Source: Myxococcota bacterium (GTDB lineage: Bacteria > Myxococcota > UBA4151). Taken from it: a stretch of 6,886 nt of DNA. The stretch lies in NCBI GenBank assembly GCA_028823075.1, contig JAPKCE010000102.1, positions 1 through 6,886 on the forward strand. Direction: 5' to 3'. Below, in pieces: positions 1 to 5,998 of this stretch. The notes under the pieces were generated by a model. It did no database searches, was not told the DNA's origin, and saw nothing but the letters and a program-made list of their open reading frames with translations. Made by a program: the position numbers and the translations under genes. How positions within the stretch are numbered: the first letter of the stretch is position 1; each line of letters starts with the position of its first letter.

Positions 1-1
1 T

Positions 2-640
2 TGCAAGGCCAAAGGGATCGAAAAACCCCTTCTTCTGGGTCATTCCATGGGGGTTCAAGTCGCGCTTCAAGGCTGGCGAGATGGTCTTCAAGTCGAGGCT
101 TTCGCACTGGTCTTTGGTGCAGCCGGCAGGCTGCTCGATCAGTACGGGGGCAACGACAGGCTCGGGCGTTACCTACCCGCTATTCGCGCCGTGATCGCAG
201 CGCGTAAGGGCCTGGCGACGGCGCTTTGGAAAACCATCTTACCGAGCAAACTAGGTCTAGCGATTGGCCTCATGACCGAGCTCAACGCGATGCACATTCG
301 CCCTTCGGACTTCATGCCCTATCTGAAACGCTTATCCGACATGGACCCTGAAGTGTTCTTTGCGGTGCTTGCGCGCGCCGCCGAGCATGATGCGCGCCCC
401 TGGCTATGTCAGGTCACGCCGCCAGTTCTTATTCTTGCCGGTGATCGCGACTCCTTTACGCCATCGCGTCTGAGCAGCGCAATGCACGCGAGCTTTCCCG
501 ACAGCCGCTTGAAAGAGATCGCCAATGCAAGTCACGCTGGCCCGCTGGAATTTCCGGACGAGGTCGGCGAGCACCTTCAGATGTACCTTGACGAGCTACG
601 AGAGCTCCGACGCATTGACCAAAAGCTGCCGGTTGCCTAG
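2..640 (+). CDS. Alpha/beta hydrolase, C-terminal part (5' end outside window)
   Basis: The open frame runs in from the left edge, so the start codon and N-terminal strands are missing; 212 residues remain. The nucleophile elbow G-H-S-M-G is at residues 13-17 of the visible part (Ser codon 44-46). Internal ATG 47 is therefore not the start, because it would cut off the catalytic serine. The acid is seen in the stretch LILAGDRDSFTP (second Asp, 449-451) and the base in ASHAGPLE (His codon 533-535), giving a complete Ser-Asp-His triad. A helical cap of about 90 residues lies between the elbow and the Asp strand. The family covers esterases, lipases and C-C hydrolases; the substrate cannot be told. 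No membrane segment is visible, so it is probably cytosolic. The stop lies 21 bases before the carrier gene, suggesting a shared transcript. Confidence 0.9.
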   Translation, partial: CKAKGIEKPLLLGHSMGVQVALQGWRDGLQVEAFALVFGAAGRLLDQYGGNDRLGRYLPAIRAVIAARKGLATALWKTILPSKLGLAIGLMTELNAMHIRPSDFMPYLKRLSDMDPEVFFAVLARAAEHDARPWLCQVTPPVLILAGDRDSFTPSRLSSAMHASFPDSRLKEIANASHAGPLEFPDEVGEHLQMYLDELRELRRIDQKLPVA

Positions 641-658
641 CTTCCGCTAACTTGATTT

Positions 659-665
659 GAGGTGA
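659..665 (+). promoter_or_regulatory. Shine-Dalgarno-like GAGGTGA overlapping the carrier gene start
   Basis: GAGGTGA is a full match to the anti-Shine-Dalgarno complement, but it contains the GTG at 662-664 that gives the longest frame. An in-frame TGA at 653-655 blocks any earlier start, so the start must be GTG 662 (with no separate ribosome site) or TTG 668 (with a spacer of only 2 bases). Neither fits well. The two choices differ by only two residues. Confidence 0.4.
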
Positions 666-3586
666 TTTTGGCCTGGCTTAATCGCGCCCTACATATTCGA
701 GACGGCGAGGCGACTCGCGCTTACTTGATGTTCTTCTATTCGATGAACGTTGTGGGCGCGTTTATCTGCGGACGCATCGTACGCGACGCCCTCTTCTTAT
801 CCAAATCCGACCTCTCGATTCTCCCCTGGCTCTACGTCTCGGTGTTTGCTGCCGTGGCCTTTCCGAGCATCATCTACGGCCGCTTCTCCGAACGCTTTCG
901 CCGCGATAAATTAATCGTCGGGCTGACCGGTGGCTTCATCGGCTCTATGATCCTTAGCTGGCTGTTTATCGCCGCCATCAATGGCGGCGGTGAAGTCAGA
1001 AACCATTGGTTCTTCGCATTTTTCTACGTCTGGATCGAGGTGATGGGCGCCTTTATCATGATCCAGTTCTTCACCTTCGCCGGCGATATTTTCACCAGCC
1101 GCGAAGCCAAACGTCTGCTGCCCTTTATTCTCGGCGGCGGCACCATGGCGAACATCATCTTTGGCTTTGGCAGCCGCGCCCTAGTCAAGCATTTCGAGAT
1201 GCCAATCCAAGACCTCATTGTGCTGGTCGCCATCTGCTTGGCGCTGTGCATCGGCTGTGTCATTATGCTCGGTCGCAGCGAACGAGAGGCACTGAGCCGA
1301 GCCTTCACCGGTCGACGCAGTAAATCGGTGAAAGTTACGCCGGCTGCCTTACCGGAAGTACAACAGACCAAGGGCTTACAAGCCTTCCTCACCAAGTCTC
1401 TACCGACCAAGCATGTGCGCTTTATCGCCCTCATCGTCATGATCACCTTCCTCACGACACAGTTCATTGACTTCACCTTTAAGGCGCTAGCTCAGCAGGA
1501 GTTTCAGGGCAGCTCGGGCGAACTCGGCGGATTTTTCGGTAACTTTTACGGCTACGTCGGCATCATCTCCGTGCTCTTTCAATTCCTAGTGACGCGTCGC
1601 CTGTTAGAACATTTCGGTATTTTAGTGGCGCTACTCATCCTCCCGGTTGCGCTGCTTTTAGGCTCTTCTGCCTTGGCGATCGTCGGCCTGCTCGGCACCA
1701 GCATCACGATCTTGTTCATGGTCGCCAGCATCGCTCAGGGCGCCAGCATGGGCCTACGCTATACGGTCTACGATTCGACAATGCAGTTGATGTACACGCC
1801 CATCGCCGCGGCGGTACGCTCGCGGGCCAAATCCTTTATCGACGGCATCCTCAAACCCTTGGCCATCGGCGCTGCCGGTATCATGCTGTTGATTCTCACC
1901 AACCTTATGGGCCTGCGCGACCAACATGTCAGCCATATCGGTTGGGGCACCCTCATCTTTTCAGCCCTGTGGGTCATGCTGCTCGTAGGCGTGCGCAAAG
2001 AGTACGTACGCACCCTCATGTCCACCCTGGCTCGGCGGCGCTTGGATTTTGCCTCGGGCGAGACGAGTTTGGACAACACCGAGACAATCCGCACCTTACA
2101 ACGAGAGTTGGGATCAGGTGAGGACAGACGTATTCTCAACGGCCTAGAAATCGCCACTAAGGTTCGCGGCCCAGGGTTGGACGAGCTTCTTGCCGGCTTA
2201 GTAACCCACGACGACGCAGAGATTCGCCGCGGCGCTCTCGAGGCTTTAGGCAGGCGTGGCGCTTGGCAACACCTCGCCGCAGTCCACGAATGCCTGAGAG
2301 ATAGCCAGCCGCGTGTGCGAGCCGCTGCCACCTCGTCATTCTGTGCAATCGCTCGTGAAAAGGCCATCGACTCCACCGCCGGCTTGCTCGTGGATAACCA
2401 CGCCGAAGTACGCGAGGCCGCTATCGCTGGGCTTATTCAATACGGTGGCTTGGACGGCATCATGAAGGCAGCCGAGCCATTAAAGCGCCTGCTCGAAAGT
2501 GGAAACGCTCAGGACCGTGTGAGCGCCGCCCAGGTTCTCGAGGCAATTAAGGTCGCCAGCTTCTACCAGCCCGTATTGCGCCTCATCAACGATGACGACA
2601 GCCGCGTCGCCAGCGCAGCTCTCGAGGCGGCCGGCGCCATGGGAACCGCTGAGTTGATCCCCAGTATCGTCTACGCACTGGACCGTCGCGGGCTATCGGC
2701 TGCGGCGGCGCGCGCCTTGGTGACCATCGGCGACCAGATCGTCCCGCTGCTCGATAAGGTGCTCACCAACGACAACGAAAGCGAACAGGTCAAGGCACAA
2801 GTACCTCGTATCCTCAGTGGCATTGGCAGCCAAACCGCCATCGCCGTATTGTTGCGCCATCTCGATCGCACGCGCGGGATTCAGCGTTACCGCATCGCCA
2901 CCGCCCTGGTTCGCCTGCGCGGGCTCAACCCACGCCTTGTCCCCGATCGCAGCAAAGTTCTGAGCTACCTCGATCAAGAGCTGACGGCCGCTTATCGCTG
3001 CTTGAGCATTCAAGCTGATCTACAATCTGAGCCCGCGCTGGCACCCATGGTCGCCGCCTTGGACGACCGCCTGATGTACCAAAAACGGCGCATCTTTAAG
3101 TTGCTAGGTCTGATTCACGACCCGGGGACTATTCAAACCATCGCGCGCAACCTGGAATCTACCGACGCGACCGTCCGCGACAACGCCGTCGAGGTGATCG
3201 ATGATCTAGCTGACGCCAGCGTGCGGCGCCCCCTCGTGAATCTGATGGATCGCAGCCCCCTGGAAACCAAGCTGGCCATCGTCGAGAAAGATTTTGAACT
3301 GAGCCGCCGAAGCTGCGGTGAGCGGCTTGAAGAGTTGCTGCTGGACGAGGAAGCCTTCGTGGTCGCTTGCGCTGTACACCTCATGGGCTTGCGCGAAACA
3401 GGTGCCAGCCACGAGTCGTTAGCCGCGTCGCTTCTACACAACAGCCCCTTGGTGCGCGAAGCTACTGCCCAAGCCCTTCATCGCCGACATGGTGAATCTG
3501 CGCTTGAGTGGATTCGTCCCTTGGTCAATGATCCCTCCAAGGAGGTGCGACGTTTTGTCGCATCTCTCCTCCCAGAGGCAGCCTGA
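662..3586 (+). CDS. NTT-family (ADP/ATP translocase-like) carrier fused to HEAT repeats
   Basis: This 974-residue protein has two parts. Residues 1-450 form a carrier with about 12 hydrophobic helices (roughly 20-40, 52-72, 84-106, 115-140, 150-170, 183-204, 252-275, 289-311, 317-342, 346-368, 397-417, 426-445) and a basic loop at 205-250 between the halves. REAKRLLPFILGGG at 147-160 and RSRAKSFIDGILKP at 386-399 resemble signatures of the NTT/Npt nucleotide transporter family. Canonical members have about 500 residues and 12 helices and exchange ATP/ADP or import nucleotides. Residues 455-974 are soluble, helical HEAT-like repeats, clearest at 515-535, 546-564, 577-597, 642-662, 832-850, 926-942 and 955-970, with D-x-x-x-x-V-R-x-x-A spacing. 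The repeats are probably cytosolic and may bind partners. Substrate is unknown; an MFS carrier of other specificity is possible. It is coupled to the cyclic-nucleotide-binding gene downstream. Confidence 0.85.
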   Translation: MILAWLNRALHIRDGEATRAYLMFFYSMNVVGAFICGRIVRDALFLSKSDLSILPWLYVSVFAAVAFPSIIYGRFSERFRRDKLIVGLTGGFIGSMILSWLFIAAINGGGEVRNHWFFAFFYVWIEVMGAFIMIQFFTFAGDIFTSREAKRLLPFILGGGTMANIIFGFGSRALVKHFEMPIQDLIVLVAICLALCIGCVIMLGRSEREALSRAFTGRRSKSVKVTPAALPEVQQTKGLQAFLTKSLPTKHVRFIALIVMITFLTTQFIDFTFKALAQQEFQGSSGELGGFFGNFYGYVGIISVLFQFLVTRRLLEHFGILVALLILPVALLLGSSALAIVGLLGTSITILFMVASIAQGASMGLRYTVYDSTMQLMYTPIAAAVRSRAKSFIDGILKPLAIGAAGIMLLILTNLMGLRDQHVSHIGWGTLIFSALWVMLLVGVRKEYVRTLMSTLARRRLDFASGETSLDNTETIRTLQRELGSGEDRRILNGLEIATKVRGPGLDELLAGLVTHDDAEIRRGALEALGRRGAWQHLAAVHECLRDSQPRVRAAATSSFCAIAREKAIDSTAGLLVDNHAEVREAAIAGLIQYGGLDGIMKAAEPLKRLLESGNAQDRVSAAQVLEAIKVASFYQPVLRLINDDDSRVASAALEAAGAMGTAELIPSIVYALDRRGLSAAAARALVTIGDQIVPLLDKVLTNDNESEQVKAQVPRILSGIGSQTAIAVLLRHLDRTRGIQRYRIATALVRLRGLNPRLVPDRSKVLSYLDQELTAAYRCLSIQADLQSEPALAPMVAALDDRLMYQKRRIFKLLGLIHDPGTIQTIARNLESTDATVRDNAVEVIDDLADASVRRPLVNLMDRSPLETKLAIVEKDFELSRRSCGERLEELLLDEEAFVVACAVHLMGLRETGASHESLAASLLHNSPLVREATAQALHRRHGESALEWIRPLVNDPSKEVRRFVASLLPEAA
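3574..3578 (+). promoter_or_regulatory. Ribosome binding site AGAGG inside the carrier gene
   Basis: AGAGG lies within the last codons of the carrier gene, 7 bases before ATG 3586. With the TGATG stop/start overlap (3584-3588) it supports this start and suggests translational coupling of the two genes. Confidence 0.6.
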
Positions 3587-4011
3587 TGCTCAGTACAGTC
3601 GAAAGGGTTCTATTTCTCAAGAGCGTCGATCTTTTCTCGGCTATCCCGGGCAACGATCTGGCGCGCATCGCCGCGGTGACTGAAGAGTTGCACCTCGAAG
3701 AGGGCGAACAGTTCATTCGCCAAGGTGAAAACGGCGACGCTCTGTTTCTGATTATCGAAGGTTCGGCGCGGGTTCACGTGCGCAGCATCGGCGACGTCGC
3801 CACCTTAGGCGAACGCGAACTGGTAGGTGAGATGAGCATCCTCGACGCCGAGCCGCGCAACGCGGATTGCTTTGCTCAAGGAAACGTCACCCTGCTCAAG
3901 CTTCGCAAAGCTGAGTTCGACGACATCATGGCCGAAAAGCCCGAGATTGCTCGCGGCATTATTAAAGTGCTCACCGATCGCCTGCGCATCGCCACAGCCT
4001 CGAAAGATTAA
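3586..4011 (+). CDS. Stand-alone cyclic-nucleotide-binding (CRP/CAP-type) domain protein
   Basis: This 141-residue protein consists almost entirely of one cNMP-binding beta-roll, with no helix-turn-helix and no kinase or channel domain, so it is not a CRP-type transcription factor. The N-terminal part VLFLKSVDLFSAIP leads into the roll; GEQFIRQGENGDALFLIIEG (40-59) is the typical beta-hairpin region. The phosphate-binding cassette is LVGEMSILDAEPRNA (79-93), with Gly81, Glu82 and Arg91 at the Glu-to-Arg spacing found in protein kinase A. That suggests cAMP or cGMP can bind. The residue after the Arg, normally Ser, Ala or Thr, is Asn92, so ligand preference cannot be predicted. A C-terminal helix (about 117-136) follows. 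The ATG overlaps the carrier stop codon. The likely role, inferred from linkage, is a ligand-sensing subunit for the NTT-HEAT protein. Confidence 0.88.
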   Translation: MLSTVERVLFLKSVDLFSAIPGNDLARIAAVTEELHLEEGEQFIRQGENGDALFLIIEGSARVHVRSIGDVATLGERELVGEMSILDAEPRNADCFAQGNVTLLKLRKAEFDDIMAEKPEIARGIIKVLTDRLRIATASKD

Positions 4012-4037
4012 CGAGAAAAGGCGCCACAATGGGCGCC
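4012..4037 (-). terminator. Probable Rho-independent terminator of the leftward 82-residue gene
   Basis: GGCGCC at 4020-4025 and again at 4032-4037 can form a perfect 6-base-pair stem with a 6-base loop. On the minus strand the stem is followed directly by TTTTC, as in an intrinsic terminator, and it begins 28 bases past the stop of the 82-residue gene. On the plus strand the hairpin follows the stop at 4011 but lacks a T-run, so it would be a poor terminator there. It lies between two convergent transcripts. Confidence 0.55.
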
Positions 4038-4065
4038 GTAATCCGAACGAAACAAGTTTGTGTCT

Positions 4066-4314
4066 TTAGTCGTCGTCGAGCTGTTTGAGCCGAGACACGA
4101 TTTGACTCTTGGCACTTTCCTTCATGCCGTAGCCCGCTAAGACCTCGGCCTGGATACGCTCAAGCTCTGACAGGGTTTCAACTTTGAGGCCCGCTACGGG
4201 CCCCACGGCTGCCTTATCGCCCACGCTTTTTCCGTGACGCATGCGCAGCACTTTTTCAGCGGCGCTGTCCACGCGGGTTGTGGTAATTGTCTTCTGGTCC
4301 GAACGTTTGCTCAT
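4066..4314 (-). CDS. Small charged hypothetical protein, 82 residues
   Basis: I do not recognise this family. The ATG (4314-4312) has a GGAG ribosome site at 4324-4321 with a 6-base spacer, a candidate promoter upstream and a hairpin terminator downstream, so it looks like a real monocistronic gene. The protein has no signal peptide or membrane segment. It starts with a polar, basic stretch (MSKRSDQK, then TITTTRVDSAAEK), followed by VLRMRHGKSV (22-31), a Gly/Ala/Val segment (32-43), and a helical second half (about 46-79) rich in Glu, Lys and Leu, ending in LDDD. The acid-tipped helix and basic head could suit a small nucleic-acid or protein-binding adaptor, but this is speculation. Confidence 0.72.
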   Translation of the reverse strand: MSKRSDQKTITTTRVDSAAEKVLRMRHGKSVGDKAAVGPVAGLKVETLSELERIQAEVLAGYGMKESAKSQIVSRLKQLDDD

Positions 4315-4337
4315 TGTCGTCTCCGTATCGCCTGATG

Positions 4338-4366
4338 AACCTACGAAGGGCCCCTAAAGCGGTCAA
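4338..4366 (-). promoter_or_regulatory. Candidate sigma-70 promoter for the 82-residue gene
   Basis: Read on the minus strand, TTGACC (4366-4361) matches 5 of 6 bases of the -35 consensus. After a 17-base spacer, TAGGTT (4343-4338) keeps the first, second and last -10 bases. Transcription would start about 15 to 20 bases before the GTG-free leader and its GGAG ribosome site. The -10 match is weak, so this is a prediction only. Confidence 0.35.
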
Positions 4367-4398
4367 AATAATCGGCCCTGAAAAACGGCATTTTTCGA

Positions 4399-4465
4399 CT
4401 AGCAGCGGCCATGGGCCAGGCCAGTAGCCACCGGGCCTGTAGGCATTTTAGCCTTGGCCGCCTAG
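4399..4465. other. Nested inverted repeats, possible three-way-junction structure
   Basis: An outer stem pairs CTAG (4399-4402) plus GCGGCCA (4405-4411) with TGGCCGC (4455-4461) plus CTAG (4462-4465), giving 11 pairs with a 2-base bulge. Inside it sit two further hairpins: CAGGCC (4417-4422) with GGCCTG (4434-4439), and AGGC (4441-4444) with GCCT (4451-4454). The block lies between the stop of the SUMF1 gene (4497) and the promoter of the 82-residue gene. It could be a structured terminator or RNA, or a small palindromic repeat element present elsewhere in the genome. The stems are visible directly; the function is unknown. Confidence 0.4.
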
Positions 4466-4496
4466 TGTTAGCAACAAAGTAAAGTATCGGTCTGGC

Positions 4497-5252
4497 TCAA
4501 CGGGCGCAACGAAATCCCACGGTATCCCAACGGGATCCTGGGTCTCGGCGGTCGCGAGCGCTACCTCGGGCACTGTACAAAACGTCGTGATACGATCCCC
4601 CGCGCACGACCCGAGAGCGGCCAGTGCGTGGCCGGGGCGGATCTCCAGCGACCATCCTCTTATACACGGTGGGGTCGTAAAAGTCGGCCACCCATTCTGC
4701 GACATTGCCGACGAGGTGCAGTGCACCCTCTGGACTCGCACCGGCGCTCAACGAATCGACGGGCGCGCTAAACAGGTAACCATCGACATCACCGCGAAGG
4801 TTCGCCCGCTCTACAGCCTCGACGGAGCCCCACGCGAAGGCCTGAGCGCTGGTGCCGCGCGCGGCGCGTTCCCATTCCGCTTCCGAGGGTAAACGCTTGC
4901 CGACCCACTTGCAGTACCGCGAGGCGTCGTACCAGGACATGCCAACCGCGGGCTGCCGCAGGTCACTCAACTCATTGCGCTCGGCGAACAAACGAGCACG
5001 ACATAAGCCAGCGCTTACACAAAGGTCGTAAGCGGCGTTGCTCACCTCATAACGGTCGATCTCAAAGGCTGGGATATCGACCTGACGCGTTGGTGCCTCA
5101 TCCGGCTCGCCTTCGGGCGAGCCCATGGTGAACACACCCGCGGGAATGTTCACGCTAAGCCCAGCGAAAACTGGCGCGTCTCGTTGTGCAAGGGGCACCT
5201 GAGCGCAGGCTAGTAACGAGCTTAGAGTCCAAACAGCAAAGCACTTAGGCAT
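4497..5252 (-). CDS. Predicted lipoprotein with SUMF1 / FGE-like domain, probably non-catalytic
   Basis: The 251 residues begin with a short signal sequence ending in a lipobox-like S-L-L-A-C (Cys16), so it is probably a lipoprotein, though Leu at -2 is not ideal. The SUMF1 fold (about 33-251) is clear: IPAGVFTMGSPEGEPDEAP (36-54), EIDRYEVSNAAYDLCVSAG (64-82), PAVGMSWYDASRYCKWVGKR (101-120) with LPSEAEWERAARG (121-133), GNVAEWVADFYD (182-193), RVVRGGSYHD (214-223) and the terminal GFRCAR. True formylglycine-generating enzyme carries two copper-binding catalytic cysteines after the RGGS motif; here that stretch (219-236) has none, so formylglycine formation is unlikely. C78 and C84 may form the small disulphide common in secreted members. 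The gene starts 5 bases after the barrel gene stop; GGGAG at 5268-5264 is the likely ribosome site (11-base spacer). Confidence 0.87.
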   Translation of the reverse strand: MPKCFAVWTLSSLLACAQVPLAQRDAPVFAGLSVNIPAGVFTMGSPEGEPDEAPTRQVDIPAFEIDRYEVSNAAYDLCVSAGLCRARLFAERNELSDLRQPAVGMSWYDASRYCKWVGKRLPSEAEWERAARGTSAQAFAWGSVEAVERANLRGDVDGYLFSAPVDSLSAGASPEGALHLVGNVAEWVADFYDPTVYKRMVAGDPPRPRTGRSRVVRGGSYHDVLYSARGSARDRRDPGSRWDTVGFRCAR

Positions 5253-5257
5253 GCTCG

Positions 5258-5998
5258 TTAATACTCCCGAGCGGGCCCGCGGCGGCGTTTCGCCGAGCGG
5301 GTCAACGGAATGTGAAAGCTGAGGGAAATAGCGGGGCTGAAGATACTGGCTTGAGGCGCTGCCTTACCCTCACAGTTACCTGCAATGGAGCCGCGCAGGC
5401 CCAGCCAAACGCCATCTTCGTAGCAAAAACCCGTGCCCTCTTCGTAGTTACTAAAGACATGGGGATCGTAGACAGGATTGCGCCAAGGAAGTTCGAGCGC
5501 CACGGTAAAAATCTCCGTGACATAGTATTCAAAAGCCAGTTCGAACTGGTGGTAGCTGCCTTCATAGGCACGTCCCCAGCCACCATCGGCCTGCTGCCCG
5601 AGCAGGTGCCAACCGTTTCCATACGCCATCGAGATATCCCAATCTCGAGACTTCAGCTCCGGCTTCCAATGCTGAGCGATCTGCACCGGATGAAGACGTA
5701 AGGCACCGCCGACAAAACCGAGCCCGCCGCGTTCTTCCTTAAAAAGATCCCAGCCCTGGGCGTCGACATTAAATTCGAAACCCACGTAACCTTTGATGTT
5801 CACGCCCAGACGTAAGCCGCCGCGGAAGCCGCCAGGGGCCTCGGTTTCATGCGGTGGGTTCTGCACGATGCGCACGTCTTCAGAACTGACCTGGTTGAAG
5901 CCTAGTGGGAAAGCGATGTAAAAATTGCTGTCCATAGCTTGGGCGCTGCCCGCCAACAACGAAACGACGAGAAAGGAGAAACGAGTTACTGCAAACAT
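5258..5998 (-). CDS. Secreted, probable outer-membrane beta-barrel-like protein of unknown function
   Basis: This 246-residue protein has a clear signal peptide: TRF, a hydrophobic core FLVVSLLAGS, and an A-x-A site giving cleavage after Ala21. The mature part is rich in Gly, Phe, Trp and Tyr with alternating strand-like segments (NFYIAFPLGF 25-34, GFRGGLRLGVNIKGYVGFEF 57-76, HQFELAFEYYV 150-160, FTVALEL 164-170, GVWLGLRGSIAG 196-207, AISLSFHIPLT 223-233), consistent with a small outer-membrane barrel. No named family was recognised. Cys192 and Cys209 could form a disulphide. Unusually, a basic tail (RSAKRRRGPAREY) follows the last predicted strand. The ATG has a good GAGGT site (6009-6005, 6-base spacer) inside the PHP gene, which it overlaps by 13 bases. 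The SUMF1 lipoprotein follows, suggesting that the two act together in the envelope. Confidence 0.75.
   Translation of the reverse strand: MFAVTRFSFLVVSLLAGSAQAMDSNFYIAFPLGFNQVSSEDVRIVQNPPHETEAPGGFRGGLRLGVNIKGYVGFEFNVDAQGWDLFKEERGGLGFVGGALRLHPVQIAQHWKPELKSRDWDISMAYGNGWHLLGQQADGGWGRAYEGSYHQFELAFEYYVTEIFTVALELPWRNPVYDPHVFSNYEEGTGFCYEDGVWLGLRGSIAGNCEGKAAPQASIFSPAISLSFHIPLTRSAKRRRGPAREY
5267..5301. repeat. GC-rich repeat and palindrome block at the barrel gene 3' end
   Basis: CCGAGCGGG occurs twice as a perfect 9-base direct repeat (5267-5275 and 5293-5301). Between and within the copies lie the 10-base palindrome GCGGGCCCGC (5271-5280) and a CGGCG-TTT-CGCCG hairpin (5283-5295). The block encodes the basic tail of the barrel-like protein and sits just before the SUMF1 ribosome site, so it could affect mRNA processing or translation of the downstream gene. 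In GC-rich coding DNA it could also be chance. Confidence 0.4.

Noticed and set aside
1024..2376. Long open frames on the minus strand inside the carrier gene (for example 1024-1476 and 1768-2376)
   Set aside because: They are antisense to a well-supported gene, rich in Arg and Ser as expected of shadow frames in GC-rich DNA, and show no domain.
3133..3441. Minus-strand open frame within the HEAT-coding region
   Set aside because: Antisense to HEAT repeats; low-complexity Ser/Arg translation and no supported start.
662..3586. NTT gene as proof of an obligate intracellular parasite
   Set aside because: NTT-family genes, including HEAT fusions, also occur in free-living bacteria, and the neighbouring genes do not suggest genome reduction.
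3586..4011. CRP/FNR-type transcription factor
   Set aside because: The protein ends just after the cNMP-binding fold; there is no C-terminal helix-turn-helix domain.
4380..4396. GAAAAA-cggca-TTTTTC as an intrinsic terminator
   Set aside because: The stem is almost all A-T and is not followed by a T-run on either strand, so it would be unstable.
4448..4741. Minus-strand open frame overlapping the end of the SUMF1 gene in another frame
   Set aside because: The SUMF1 frame ends in the family's typical GFRCAR, so the overlapping frame is a shadow.
4497..5252. Active formylglycine-generating enzyme (sulfatase maturation)
   Set aside because: The region after RGGS lacks the two copper-binding cysteines and no sulfatase gene is nearby.
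5312..5701. 129-residue plus-strand open frame opposite the barrel-like gene
   Set aside because: No ribosome site or domain; the opposite frame has a signal peptide and good start signals.
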